Shown in pieces: positions 25,501 to 39,062 of a DNA stretch of 64,000 nucleotides (the first letter of the stretch is position 1; every line of letters starts with the position of its first letter). This stretch comes from Lumbricus rubellus (lineage: Eukaryota > Annelida > Clitellata > Crassiclitellata > Lumbricidae). The position numbers were made by a program, and so were the translations under genes. The stretch is taken from NCBI GenBank assembly GCA_945859605.1, contig OX243814.1, positions 31,326,673-31,390,672 on the forward strand, written 5' to 3'. The notes below the pieces were generated by a model. That model was not told the origin of the DNA, did no database searches, and was given only the letters and a program-made list of their open reading frames with translations.

Positions 25501-27926
25501 TGAAATGCCGAAAGATTCCCTACCCCCCCCCCCCCCACTCCACCCACAAAAAACTCATCGGATTTGGAAAAATTGCGTGGGTCACCTTTGTAGCCCTGGG
25601 GGGTGCTCAAGCACCCCCCAGCACACCCCTAGTTGCGCCACTGGATCTGTCATAGGCATCTGCGTCGTAACCTACTTAGCTCTGTCTGGGTTAGCTGCTC
25701 ATTTCCTGAGGTCATTTCTGTGTTGATTAGCTGGAGTAAGTATGGCTGGTCAGTATGGCCTTGACTTCACGAAATATAATTGTGACAATAGTCATCACAT
25801 GAAGACATTTGCAATTGCAATACGCACATCTGTGACTTTCATTTTGTGTTGCTGGTGTATGACTCATAGTTTCCGGTCTGTTTCAGAACCTAGGATAATG
25901 AGTTGATATAGACCTATTCTAGGGTTTCTAGAGACATCATAATATCTATTGCCTACAGATGACATTTCCACTGTTCACAGTTAATGGAATCTCTAATGAT
26001 ATGTTGCTGTAGCATTTGCCTGTCTTCAAGTCTGAGATTACAGCATAATTGAAGATCAGCAGAACTAAGGGTGCAGATTTTTGGCATCCTCAAAAATTTA
26101 TGAATTCTTCTTAACACAGAAGTGGCATAATGCAGCAGATGCGTAGAAGATTGAGAAGAAAATGTTCTGGGAATCTCTTCGGCGACGTGTAGGAATTTAT
26201 GCATATCCGATTTTGTTTTCCTTATACGATGCAACTAAAGACGAATCCTCGAATAAACCTAATAACTGGTGGTCCTTTGAACGAGACTTCTATCGTTTCC
26301 AGATGAGTATTGGTTTACAGAGGAGGACAGCTTCAAAGTCTTTTGGTTTTGTTGTTGTCCTTGTTCAAATACTTCACTCGAGACCAAGACCATAGCTGGG
26401 AGGGAGGTGTTTTGGGTGTTTGCACACCTCCGAAATGAAATAATGTAAAAATGAAATAATGCATTTACTAGCACATGATGTAAGAACTACATTGTGATGT
26501 GTAATGCATTGGGCACCCAGAACCTGCTACGAGAGGTCACGGCGCTTCTCCAAACCTCGTAGTCAGTTGATTCGGTTGCTTGTTGCAACATAAAAACTGT
26601 TGCCACAGTTGCTTTTTGGCTTGCTTACGGTCGAGTAAACACCCCCCACTCCCAAGTCGAGTAAACACCCCCCCCCCACTCCCAAATAAGATCCTGACTG
26701 CGGCCTTGCTCGAGACTGAAGCAAGTTTTTAAAGCTAAAATCTTAAGGACTGTGAAGAAATGCAGATGAAGATGACATACTTTCAGTTTGTAATTTTGTC
26801 TGTTATAATTTAAATATGTGAATAATTTTTTAGCATGCCTTTTTATAGGCATGGGCAATTGGGCATTGTTTTCAGAGTTACAAATGAATGAACGAATGAA
26901 TAGGAGATGTTGTAATACTGTTTTAGCACCCTGGGGGACATGAGTGTCAAGTGAGTTCTGCCGTGATTTTAAAATGTAGAATTATTTTTCGTTCTTGGAC
27001 CTTTTCTCATTTCCTTAGGCTTAACTGGTGATGGATGACAAGTGTGCTGCATAGTTTCAAAACTCCACAATCAGAGATTCTTTTGTTAACCTTTCCAAAT
27101 TTTTTTTTTGGGGGGGGATTTTCGGAAAATATTTTGATATATTTTGTTCTAGACATGGGTGGAGTTTGGCTTCCGTTTTTTGGGGGGGCTAATGCCTTCT
27201 GGGGGGGGGGGGGGGCTAAGCCCGGAAAAAATACCATTTTCATGGTAAAAAAGCTGAATCTGGGCCTTCTTGGAGGGGGGCTTAGCCCCTTCCTAGCCCC
27301 TGATAAACTCCGCCCATGGTTCTAGATAACAACAATGGCAAGAAATTCAAAGAATTATTGATTGTGGAAAGAAGGACTTGCGTTGTGCAATTTTAATTTG
27401 TCTTACCCTGTAGAATGCAGTTTAAGAATGGTACATTTTGAATTGATATGAATAACAATGCATCCCTTTCCCATTATTTGTCAGATTGTGTTTGTGCTGA
27501 GTCTGTCTCAATGTCTCCATGCATGCAGAACTTTTCAGATATGATCTCTAATCATTTTAAGTTGACAACGTTTTACATTTAAATGCCTGTACATAACTTT
27601 TTATATCGATAGCTTGGATGTATTTGCCACCATTCACTGTGAAGGATATGCAAGTAAGAGCACCTGTTTTAGCACCCCTTCAAGATGTCTAATCAGAGGC
27701 GCTCCCGACTACAGTGCGGACACTGAATCGGTGTTTCACGTCGAAGTGCTTGAGCAGTTGCGAGCGAAAGACTTGCTCCTACTGAATGATGGGCAATACA
27801 TGAATCTGACGTTTATTTGAAAGTGCTACATAAATGTTGCTATTGGAAGAGTTCTTCTTGTGGTCAATATCTTCAGAACAGTGGTTGTTGTGGCAACGGC
27901 AGCCACTGCTTAGCACTGATGAGAAG

Positions 27927-27959
<33 letters not shown>

Positions 27960-30900
27960 AGGGCAGTTGCTGAAACAGGAGAATGCATTTTGACAAAACT
28001 ACATGGGATTGAGATTAAGGAGTTAGCCAAATTGACCAAAGCCCTGCCAATAGTTATATGATATGTCCCAGATATTTTGTCTCTTATTACGATCAGTCGA
28101 TCACGTTACTTGTATGCACCTGAAGTGCACGACCACACGGTTAATTAGTTTTAATTTTGTCAATGGTCCTTGGTTTTTTTTATGTACTGGAATTAACCAG
28201 TTGTTGAAAGTGCACTTTCTCAAATTTTTTTGTTACATGGACTCTCTAGAACGTCGTGCAGAAGCCTCAGTGAAATTCCCAAGCAAGAAATATGTAGGTC
28301 ATCATCATCTGTTAAGATTTGACCAGTAGGATATACTGCCTTATGTAACATATGGTAAAGTAATTGTTTACTTTTGTGCTGCATAAGTCAAGAGCAGTTC
28401 TGGCTGTGTGTATTATGTGCACTTGTGTGTGTGTGAGTCTGTGTGCATGTGCGTGGGCTTGTTTGTTGGACCTGTTTCTTTGTTCATATAGAAGATTGTG
28501 TATCATGTCTTTAAGTAACACTTTTGAATGATCCTTCCTAGGGTGTGACTTACTTAGAAATGTTGCACACGCACGCATGCACGCACACACACATGCATTG
28601 ACTTGTACATGCATTTTTATAGAAACAAAAGGCTTTATATTAGCGATGGTTCAGGTTAATTTGCCTTTCAATGCTAGTTCTTGTAAGTGGCTCCTGGATC
28701 TTTTGAGCTGAACGGCAAACATGACAAAGTCAACTCTACAGATTTAATACGGTAGCTGGCTTGTACTAGCTTTACATTCTGCATCATTTCTTGCACTGGG
28801 ATTTGAAACACAGAACCAGAAACCTAGGCAGCCGCATTGTTGTTGGTCTGTGTACACTGTACATGTACGCGTAGATTCACCTTGTTTTTGTTTATGCGAC
28901 AACGATTCATATGACATGTATGGACAAGTGCTTGGCAGCAGTAAAACATTGACCAACACTTCTTTTGTCTTTGCTTCTTTTGTCTTTGCTTCTTTTGTCT
29001 TTGCTTCTTTTGTCTTTGCTTCTTTTGTCATTGCTTCTTTTGTCATTGCTTCTTTTGTCTTTGCTTCTTTTGTCATTGCTTCTTTTGTCATTGCTTCTTT
29101 TGTCATTGCTTCTTTTGTCATTACTTCTTTTGTCATTGCTTCTTTTGTCATTGTCATGTTGAACTGATGCTAAAGTGTTATGTCGGTTATTAATTGCAGT
29201 TGCTTCTTTACAGTTTTTTATACCAGATATTCGGATTATTCTATGTGTATAAACGTACAAGCAAGCAACTTGTTACCATTTCTCAATCTCTTGCAGAATG
29301 ACTTTTCCAGATCTGGAAGTGTTGCATCCTGGCACATAGCAAAATCTAACTCTCCACATTAACGCGTTCTCCATTATACAAAATACATTTTTTGATGTCT
29401 CGAAACTAGCCTACTTCCTTTTTTCTGGGTCTTTCGCGTTGGGAGCGCCTCTGATGCACTGCGAGAGGCGCTTTGTAAATTTATGCAATAAATACAATAC
29501 AATAAGTTATGATTCACGGAGCAATGCATCTCTTTGGGTCTTAGGTAGTCAAATGGATAAAGTGCTTGGCCTGCTGTGCAGAAGGTATGGGTTAGATCCT
29601 CCACTCAAGCGGTTAATTAGTTACTGTGCTGAGATGTTGATTGCCTTTCAATGTCCTGCCTAATCGTCATCTATGCACGACTGAATTTTTGAGGGAAGGC
29701 AAAATGAATTAATAGAGTTTTGTAAATTGTATTATTATCGGTTGTTTACGGCCGATCTGCTCTGCGACAGAATGAATTTAATCAGCAATCATGCAAATCG
29801 GATATGCGTCTATGTCACGTTGTTGTTGTTGCTGTCGTGTCGTGTTTTTTTTGTCGACCGTTTTTTGCGTGCATTTGCAAACGAGACAAGGTTGACAGAC
29901 ATTCTAAGGACTAATGCATGTGCATGTGACAGCACATTATTGCATAATCTATATTCATTTAATTATATATATTCAATTATTCATACAAATATATATAATA
30001 GTATATATATATTATATAATTATATATATATATATATATATGTATATGTCTAACTTTCCTCTGGACACTTATTCCTGCTCTTTAAGACCAGAGGCAGAGT
30101 ACAGAGTAGCTTTTGTGGACTTCGTATCACTTACATGCAGCAGCAGCAAGAGGAAGGAGAGTAAGAAGAAAAAATGAGGATGGGAGGTGAGGAGGAAGAA
30201 GAGGAAAAAGAAAAAATGAGGATGGGAGGTGAGGAGGAAGAAGAGGAAGAAGAAAAAATGAGGATGGGAGGTGAGGAGGAAGAAGAGGAAAAAGAAAAAA
30301 ATGAGGATGGGAGGTGAGGAGGAAGGAGAGTAAGAAGAAAAAATGAGGATGGGAGGTGAGGAGGAAGAAGAGGAAAAAGAAAAAAATGAGGATGGGAGGT
30401 GAGGAGGAAGAAGAGGAAGAAGAAAAAATTAGGATGGGAGGTGAGGAGGAAGAAGAGGAAAAAAAACGAGGATAGGAGGAGAGGAGGAAGAAAAAAAATG
30501 AGAATGTGAAGAAAGGAGGAAGGAGGAGGAGGAGGATGAAGAGGAGGAGGAGAACATTGTTCTGTTCATTTAGAATTTGTTGCAGGTCTGTTCAGTTGAA
30601 GTTCAAAGTCGAGGTTTCTTTAATTACTCTTTAATTAATTATCAATTATTCATATCTTGACGCATGACTTTCTCAGCAACCACCCACATTTCTTCATCTG
30701 GAAAAGCTTCAATTTCTTTTTTACTATTAAAAAATTTAATCAGATAATATTCAAAAATCTTCAGTTTTCCCAAGTTTGTTATGTTGCGAAACTATTGCTT
30801 GCCAGTTTGTATGATCCAGCAGATTTGATTTTGTGTTGCATTTTTTGCACCTAGAGTTGAATTGCCTGTTGCTTTTTTTCTAAAGTTACTATTTGTAGGT

Positions 30901-32122
30901 GACTTTGTTAATTTTACTTTCCAGTAAAGTATTTACTGTTGCTACCGGTAGTTGATTTTGAATTTAAGAAACTTCCATCACTGACTACAGATGGAGAAAG
31001 TTTTCTGGTAAGACCTTCTTTGAATTTCCCGTGGTAAATTTTCCATGCCCTGTGGCGTGAAACTCTTATTCAGTGTCCGCACTATAGTCGGGAGCACCTC
31101 TGAGTAGAGAGCTGGAAGGGGCGCTATAGCAAATGTGTGAAATAAACAAAATAAGTGAATGAAGACCAGTTGTGAGACAGAATTTAAGAGATCTGTTATG
31201 TTGTGTAGAATGAAAAACCCTTATTTTTATCAGGGCACATATGAATTGCAGACAGTCGTCTTGTTGCTTTTAGGGAATTCGAGCTCCAAATGAGGTCGTC
31301 ATTCTGACAGTGCATGACTTGGGATGCGATCGTAAGTTGACTCCAGTTCATCTTATGTTCATAATAATTGTTCATAATAATTGTTCATAATAATTGTTCA
31401 TAATAATTGTTCATAATAATTGTTCATAATAATTGTTCATAATAATTGTTCATAATAATTGTTCATAATAATTGTTCATAATAATTGTTCATAATAATTG
31501 TTCATAATAATTGTTCATAATAATTGTTCATAATAATTGTTCATAATAATTGTTCATAATGATTGTTGGTTTCTCAATTAATCCTGTTTATTTATTCATA
31601 CCATTTATTTAACACAATTATCTTATTAACTTTCGTATCTTTCCAGCTTGAAATCTGTACAAATGTTAGTGAATTCTAGACGTGACTAAATGCACTGGAA
31701 CTAACAATCCGCTGCAAATTTTATCCAGCATGAAACCTTTGAAATGCTATAATACAACAAAATGTATCTTATAAATTTTGTTCCTTACAAAAAATACAAC
31801 ACAAACAATAACACAAAGATGCAAAATAAAAAGGTTAACAACAGAATAAAAATAAAACAGAAATTCAAATCCTCTGGGAACATGGGATGATACTGTGGCA
31901 ACTTCAGCAAGTTGTCAACTCACAATTTGGAGATTCATCATGTGAAACAGTCTTGAAAGATGGCTTCCTCATGTCACCAGAAAACATCCTTAATAAGTCA
32001 TTGATGAGATATGAGGCTGGCGAATTCATTTCCTGGAATCATATTCTTGAATGTCATCGTCTGCTTTTTCCATTTTCCGAGAACAGGTTTGAAAACTGAA
32101 GTCATAGGTTATAATTAAACTC

Positions 32123-32186
<64 letters not shown>

Positions 32187-32342
32187 GTCTTTGGTGATGG
32201 CGGATGCTTTGCTCTTCCTGTTCCTTTCAAAGATTTCCTGTCATCTTAGTCTTGTTGTTCCGATTTTTTACTATGCGCCTAGTAGAGCTGGTCTGTTTGT
32301 CTCCCTGTGTTGTGTATGTGCGTGTGTGTGTGTATGTGTGTG

Positions 32343-32391
<49 letters not shown>

Positions 32392-32394
32392 CTG

Positions 32395-32429
<35 letters not shown>

Positions 32430-35400
32430 AGCTGTGTGTAAAACTGTGTATGTTTGTGTGTAGGTGTGTGTGCTTGTGTGTAGGTGTGAGTTTGTGTGCT
32501 CGTGTATGTGTAGTTGTGATTTTGCATATTCTGGTAACATCTATCTATAAATGGGTCATCCTGAAAAGACCTCACATACAGAGCAATGAGGGTTCATCCA
32601 ACTATGGACATGGGAGGAACGTTACACCCATTTCAAATGTACATTTGTAATTTCTGTATCATACAATTTGTTCAACACAGCCCGTGCTTTAAACACAATG
32701 GTCAGCAAGACAGCATATATATTATATTATATATATATACATACTAGCTGAACCCGGCCACGCGTTGCTGTGGCTGAAAAGAGGCTCTCCCCCTTCCCCT
32801 CCCTCTCCCCTTCCCCCTCCCCTTCCCCACCCCTTTTTCCTCCCCCTCCCCTCCCCATCCCCCTCCCCTCCCCCTCCCCTCCCCCTCCACCTCCCCTCCC
32901 CCTTCACTCCCCCTCCCACTCCCCTCACCCTTCCCTCCCCTCCCTTTCCCCCTCCCACTCCCCTCCCCCTTCCCCTCCCCCTCCGTCCTTCTCCCCTTCC
33001 CCCTCCCCTTGACCTCCCCTCCCCCTCCCCCTCCGCTCCCTCCCCACCGTCTTCGTCCCGCTCCCTCCGCTCCTTTCCTCCGTCGCATCGTCCATTCCAA
33101 GCCCAAAGGCCGCTTTGGGAAAAGCTAGGCCTCTTTGGTAAATTAATCGCGACTCGCTTATGACGTCACAGCAGTCGACCTCATTGATGTTTCGGCTGCT
33201 GTGTTTGAAGATCGCGTTTATGAAATCTGGCAGCCGTGTGGGACGTGTTTAATTTGCAAATGGCGGGCGCACGGATTGCAAAGTTCACTTTTTGTGGAAA
33301 CGGTTGGGTTTTTTCGGGTGAAAACATCTTAACACACGGTTGTATGGGAATGGAAGGTGTTGTAAAATTTTCAAAACAATCGGTGCGTCACTTTCAGCGT
33401 GGTAATGCGACGAACTATTGGAAAGTTCATTTTTATTTACCCGGCCACGCGTTGCTGTGGCTGAAAAGAGGCTCCCCTCCCCTTCCCCCTCCCCCTACCC
33501 TCCCCCTCCTCCTCCCCTCCCCTTCCCCTCCCCCTCCCCCTCCCCCTCCCCTCCCCTCCCCTCCCCTCCCCTCCCCTCCCCTCCCCTCCCCTCCCCTCCC
33601 CTCCCCCTCCCCCCTCCCCCCCCCCCCCCCCCTCCCCCTCCCCTCCCCCTCCCCGTCCCCTCCCCCTTTCCCTCCCCTCCCCTCCCCTCCCACTCCCCCT
33701 CCCCTCCTTCTCCCCTCCCCTCCCCCTCCCCCTCCCTCTCCCCCTCCCTCTCCCTTTCCCCCTCCCTTCCCTTTCCCCCTCCCCCTCCTCCCTCTCCCTC
33801 CCACTCCCCTTCCCCCCTCCCTTCCCCTCCGTCCCCCTCCCCTTCCCCCTCCCCTTGACCTCCACCTCCCCTCCCCCTCCGCTCTCTCCCCACCGTCTTT
33901 GTCCCGCTCCCTCCGCTCCTTTCCTCCGTCGCAGCGTCCATTCCAAGCCCAAAGGCCGCTTTGTGAAAAGGCCTAAAAGCGGCCTCTTTGGAAAATTAAT
34001 CGCGACTCGCTTATGACGTCATAGCACGCCACCTCATTGATGTTTCGTTTTCTGTTTTTGGAGACGGCGTTTATGAAATCTCTGCAGCCGTGTGGGACGT
34101 GTTTAGTTTGCAAATGGCGGACGAAGGGATTGCAAAGTTCCCTTTTTGTGGAAACGGTTGCGTTTTTTCGGGTGAAAACATCTTAACACGCGGTTGAATG
34201 GGAATGGAAGGTGTTGTAAAATTTTCAAAACAATCGGTGGGTCACTTTCAGCGTGAAAATGCGACGAACTTTTGGAAAGTTCATTTTTATATATATAAAG
34301 ATATATATATATATGTATATATATATATAAATATATATATATACATGCCATCTGTACATGCCATCTGTACATGCTCGATCCAGTTAGAATCTCTTGTCTT
34401 TGGAAGTGACAGTTGCATACTACGCCACACCCAGCGAGATCAGTGAGGTTGCGTTAAGTATGCGTTGAGTACTCTCTGCTGGAGTGCAGCGGATGTCCAC
34501 AAAAGACGAGATGACAGTTTATGCCAACTACAGAGAGAGATGCCGACGCGAGAGGGAGACAGCGATCGAAATAGGCTGTTCTTTGAAGTTGTCCTTTATG
34601 GATGACCTGTGTATACTGTACAGTGTGTAGCATCGATAAGCTTACTGTTTTACGTATTCGATGGTCGCTTCCAAGTAAAATCACATTTTGTCATGTTAGT
34701 AGTTAATGCAAATGTCGCAAAACAACGGCATGATATTCAGATTGCTCTCCTGAGAAAGATGGTCCACTAAGACAGGTAGACTGCGGCCTGTTGAGAATAA
34801 ATAAATTGAAGAAGGTGGTCTTAAGTAGTTAACGGAATGTCATAAGTGATCGAGCAGGGCAAACAGATAGAGGAAGAGAGCTCTGAGGTTGTGGAATTAA
34901 GAATATCTATGGATGGACCATGTCTCATTCTATGCAAATATGTGCAAGGAGTATTGACAAAGAGCAGCTTTATTTTAAGGGAGCAAAATGTTTAACTGAC
35001 CAACTGATGAGGCTCGTAAATCTAACTGGGTCAGATTTTACTTCGTTGTTATTGACTAAAGGAAACAACAGAAAAAATTCAAGAAATAAATGCATAGGCA
35101 TCTCAATACAGGTGTTTGAAAATGTTCTACCTGATATATTATTTGATGGAAAATATTGTCATTGGTATCGCATAGAGTTAGAACACAATCAGCTTCCTCC
35201 TTTGATACATTCTTCCGTGTTGCTGATGGACGAAGGGACTCTTTTCGCTTTTTCAAGACCATTTTTTCTCTAGGTCTTTCACACTGGGAGTGCCTCTGAT
35301 TAGTGTGCACTGCAAGAAGTGCTATATAAATTTTATGGATACAATACAATGAATGAGTTGAATAATCAGAACAAGGAACCAAGCTTAAAAATTGAACAAG

Positions 35401-38400
35401 ACATCAGGTGGTGGTGATATAAACCATAGGAATGCTGCTTAAACTCAGGGCTTTTTTACGTGCAGTTGTACACAAAATGTGCAGTTCTAAATGGATTTGT
35501 GCAGTTGTAGAAGCACTTGTCTGCAGTTAAAACTAGCAAAAAAGTCATTGTCCTCCGATTGGAAGTAATTTACCATGGATGATGAGAAAGGAAGGAAGGG
35601 GTTGTGCAGTTCTAAAAATTCCTTAAAACAGCCCTGGATAATTAATTGTCCACAAATCAAGCCGGTACTTCTGTGCTTCAACAAAGACATTCCATCCATT
35701 ACTTCAGGAGAGAGACAACTTTTTTTTATCCAGCACTAATTGGCAACAGGTATAAATGGAATTGCTTATCTGATGAAACTTGTGAACAGTTGCTCTTACC
35801 AATGTTAACGAAAAACCAGTGCTTAAAGTGTAAACAAAGAAGTGTCTGGACGCTCTTTAACTTTGCAGTATGTGCTGGCGAAATGAGTGGGAGGACGGCG
35901 TTCAGATTTGAAAATAAGTGCATGGACGCCGTCCATGACCGTCCAGCCGCACTTTAAGCCCTGCTAAAAACTACCAATTGAATGGTAATACAGGACAATT
36001 GCAAGCTTTCTAGGTAATTATCTGAAAATGATAATGGTTAAATAGTTTTTAAATGGTCAAGTGTTATTTTTTTTCTCTGGTTCGTAGCCAATTGCTCTTC
36101 CATGTTTTTAATACTATTTAAATAGTTTCTTACAGGACTGGTAGTGTACTATTTGACATTTTATTTAAACTATTCACCCTGGCTATTCATTTATCCCAGC
36201 ACTGCTCCCAGGTTTTGTCAATTCTTGATTTCAGTATACCTACCATTGTTTTATTTACAGCAACAAGCACCAACTTAAAGGCAAAAATTGGAGTAAATTT
36301 TTGGCATAGGCCTACATAAAAGCTGTGATCTCTGATCAGACCTTTGAATGGCACTGTTGATGTGAATCTATTAGCAGTATATCATCGGGGTGTTGCCTTT
36401 GGTGGCACTTTCGGCCGAGGTTTTGGTGTCGCTTCATTGCATAACACTGGCTCAGTGGCAAAATTTTCAAGCATGTTGTGGACCCTGGTGCCTGAGCAAA
36501 ACGCAGGTTGGGTCTGGGAGAGCATGTGAATCCCCAGAAAATGTGTGTTCTTAAATGATTCATTTGTAAGCATACAAATAGTCAAGTTGGGCTTTCAAAA
36601 TCTTAATTTTGATCATCATTATCAGTTTTGGCCATCACTTGAATCTCATTATGCCTTAAAAATTACAAATTTCAACTTTTGTTCTCAAATTATGTAGTCT
36701 TTAGGCAACGTTCCGTGGATCAGAAAAACATTGTTTACAGGCCAGAAATGGTCTACGAGTTGACCCTTTGACATCCTAGATATATAGCACCTTTAAGAAC
36801 TTGAGAAATGCACTGTCAACGCACAGTTTTGTAGTGTGTGCCTTTGCTTGTATGTGACTTTGTATGCATACTTTAGTGTATGTTTTATACATGCATACTT
36901 TAGTGTATGTGTTTGCATTTGTGTGCCTTGTCTGCGTGTGAGGTTGCAGTTTACGTGTATTTGTCTACATCTGGACGTGTGTCTGCGTGTGTATCTGTGT
37001 GTGTCTGTGACACCATGTGTGTGTGTGTGTGTCTGTGAGTGTCTTTGTGTGTATGCCAGTTTCTGTATGTCAGTGTGTGTGTGTGTCTATGTGTGTCTTT
37101 GTGTGTATGTCAGTGTACGTATGTGTGTGTGCGTGTGTGTGTGTGTGTCTGTGAATGAATGAGTGTGTGTCTGTGTGTGTGTGTGTGTGTCTATGTGTGT
37201 GTCTTTGTGTGGTTTCAGTGTACGTATGTGTGTGTGTGCGTGGGTGTGTGTGTCTGTGAATGAATGAGTGTGTGTCTGTGTGTGTGTGTGTGTGTCTATG
37301 TGTGTGTCTTTGTGTGTATGTCAATGTGCGTATGTGTGTCCTTGTGTGCGCGCGCACAGCAGATGAGCCACGTTGAATCTTCTTAGTTTTCGATGATAGA
37401 AGCTCTTCTTAGGCTCCTCTTTCTGCACTTAGACGAGAGCGACAATCAATCACCTTCTCCTATTCAACGACCATCCATCCTGCCAATGCGTTTGGTCAAC
37501 AGTGGACCATCACTGGCCAGTGCCACTCCTCCTCTCCAGAAACGCGACCTCTACATCCTCCGCGCATCACTTTCATCGTGTCCTTCAGATCTTCTTCCAT
37601 CACAGGAGGCAGACAGACCTGCTGCTCTTGACTGCAATTACTGACGCTGCTGCTCTTCGTCACCTCTGTCTGCCGGTTTCTTGATTTTATTTGTTCGCAT
37701 CGAGATCTAAAGTGGGGAAGAAGACATTGAGGGAATTACATATGTTGACCTTGCTGTAGAAACCATCAGTATTATGCCAAAGATGCTCGTCACTGGAAGT
37801 TTTTCTTCAATTGCTTTTTTTAAAATCAATCTTTCTGTAAAAAAATTTCAAGGACTTCCCAACTTTCTGCCAAATGTACCTTGCTTAGGTGCAAATAAAA
37901 CTGATAGATAACTACAATATCTCTTTTCTTTGTATAGAAATATATATACTTTTTAGTTTTACTATCATACGGTTTTTTAGCTTTATATTTATTTATTTGG
38001 TTTACAACCATATATCAGAACAAGATAAAACCAAATCACCGAAGTCATTGAAAATGATAAAAGCTGATTTTAATTCACAGAGGGAAACTACAAGTAAAGG
38101 GTTGATCCAACTAACTAATACAATGCAGCTATACAACAACAGGAGAAACAACTCTTAACTAATGACTTAGACTAGCACATTCTACATATAGCATATACTA
38201 CATGTATTATACTAGTATACAGAATTATAGGTTTATTAATATGTATTTCTAAATATAATATATATATTTGTAAATTACAGATATCAAATTATATAATAAA
38301 TATACATAATTATGTATACATATTATATGCTGGTATACATTTATTACAACAGTTATTTTTATATATAATTGCACCCTTCTAAGTACCATACATTACAAAT

Positions 38401-38981
38401 ACCTTTTACTCACAAGAGTATTTATATGAACTTGTGTAAAGAATTTCTGACACCGCAGATACGATGTACCTGGAATTCGTTGAGCATCCAAAGATGGCTG
38501 CCATTCGCAACCGTACCATCTGGGTTCACGTTGACCTTCCCGGCCAAGGCGCTGACGCTCCAGATCTGCCAGCGGAGTAAGTACAAAGATCTCTTGCGGT
38601 TCATATAGCATGGCAATTTCTACAGCCTCTGTTAATGCGCAAAATGTAACCATACCTGATGGTTCCTTGCTCTCGTACATCGATGCGGGCTTGCCGTGCA
38701 TTTTCATGCATTGGCCCTTCATACTGGAACTGTCTTCCATTAACAATTCGCAACATTGCAGCGAATGCATCTCAGGAAACATGTTCTAAAGCTCTCAAAT
38801 CGCATCTGTTTAGATATGTTGAGTAGCTACGTTGAGCGCCTTCGTGAGATTCTTGTTGGGGCGCTATATAAATGTTCATATACATACATACATACATACA
38901 TACATACATACATACATACATACATACATACATACATACATACATACATACATACATACATACATACATACATACATACAT

Positions 38982-39062
<81 letters not shown>

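Noticed and set aside
29536..29612. Possible tRNA gene
   Set aside because: Only A- and B-box-like text; no acceptor stem or cloverleaf; fits a SINE head.
30925..31008. Exon-like stretch with AG before and GTAAGA after, encoding [19 protein letters not shown]
   Set aside because: Its phase does not fit between NDRG exons 2 and 3, which join perfectly without it, and there is no start codon in frame upstream.
33236..33976. 246-residue plus-strand frame (proline/serine-rich)
   Set aside because: It is mostly translation of the CCCCT tract in a repeated element; the second unit breaks the same frame.
37393..37644. Frame starting [17 protein letters not shown]
   Set aside because: No family resemblance, no supporting splice sites, inside an NDRG intron.
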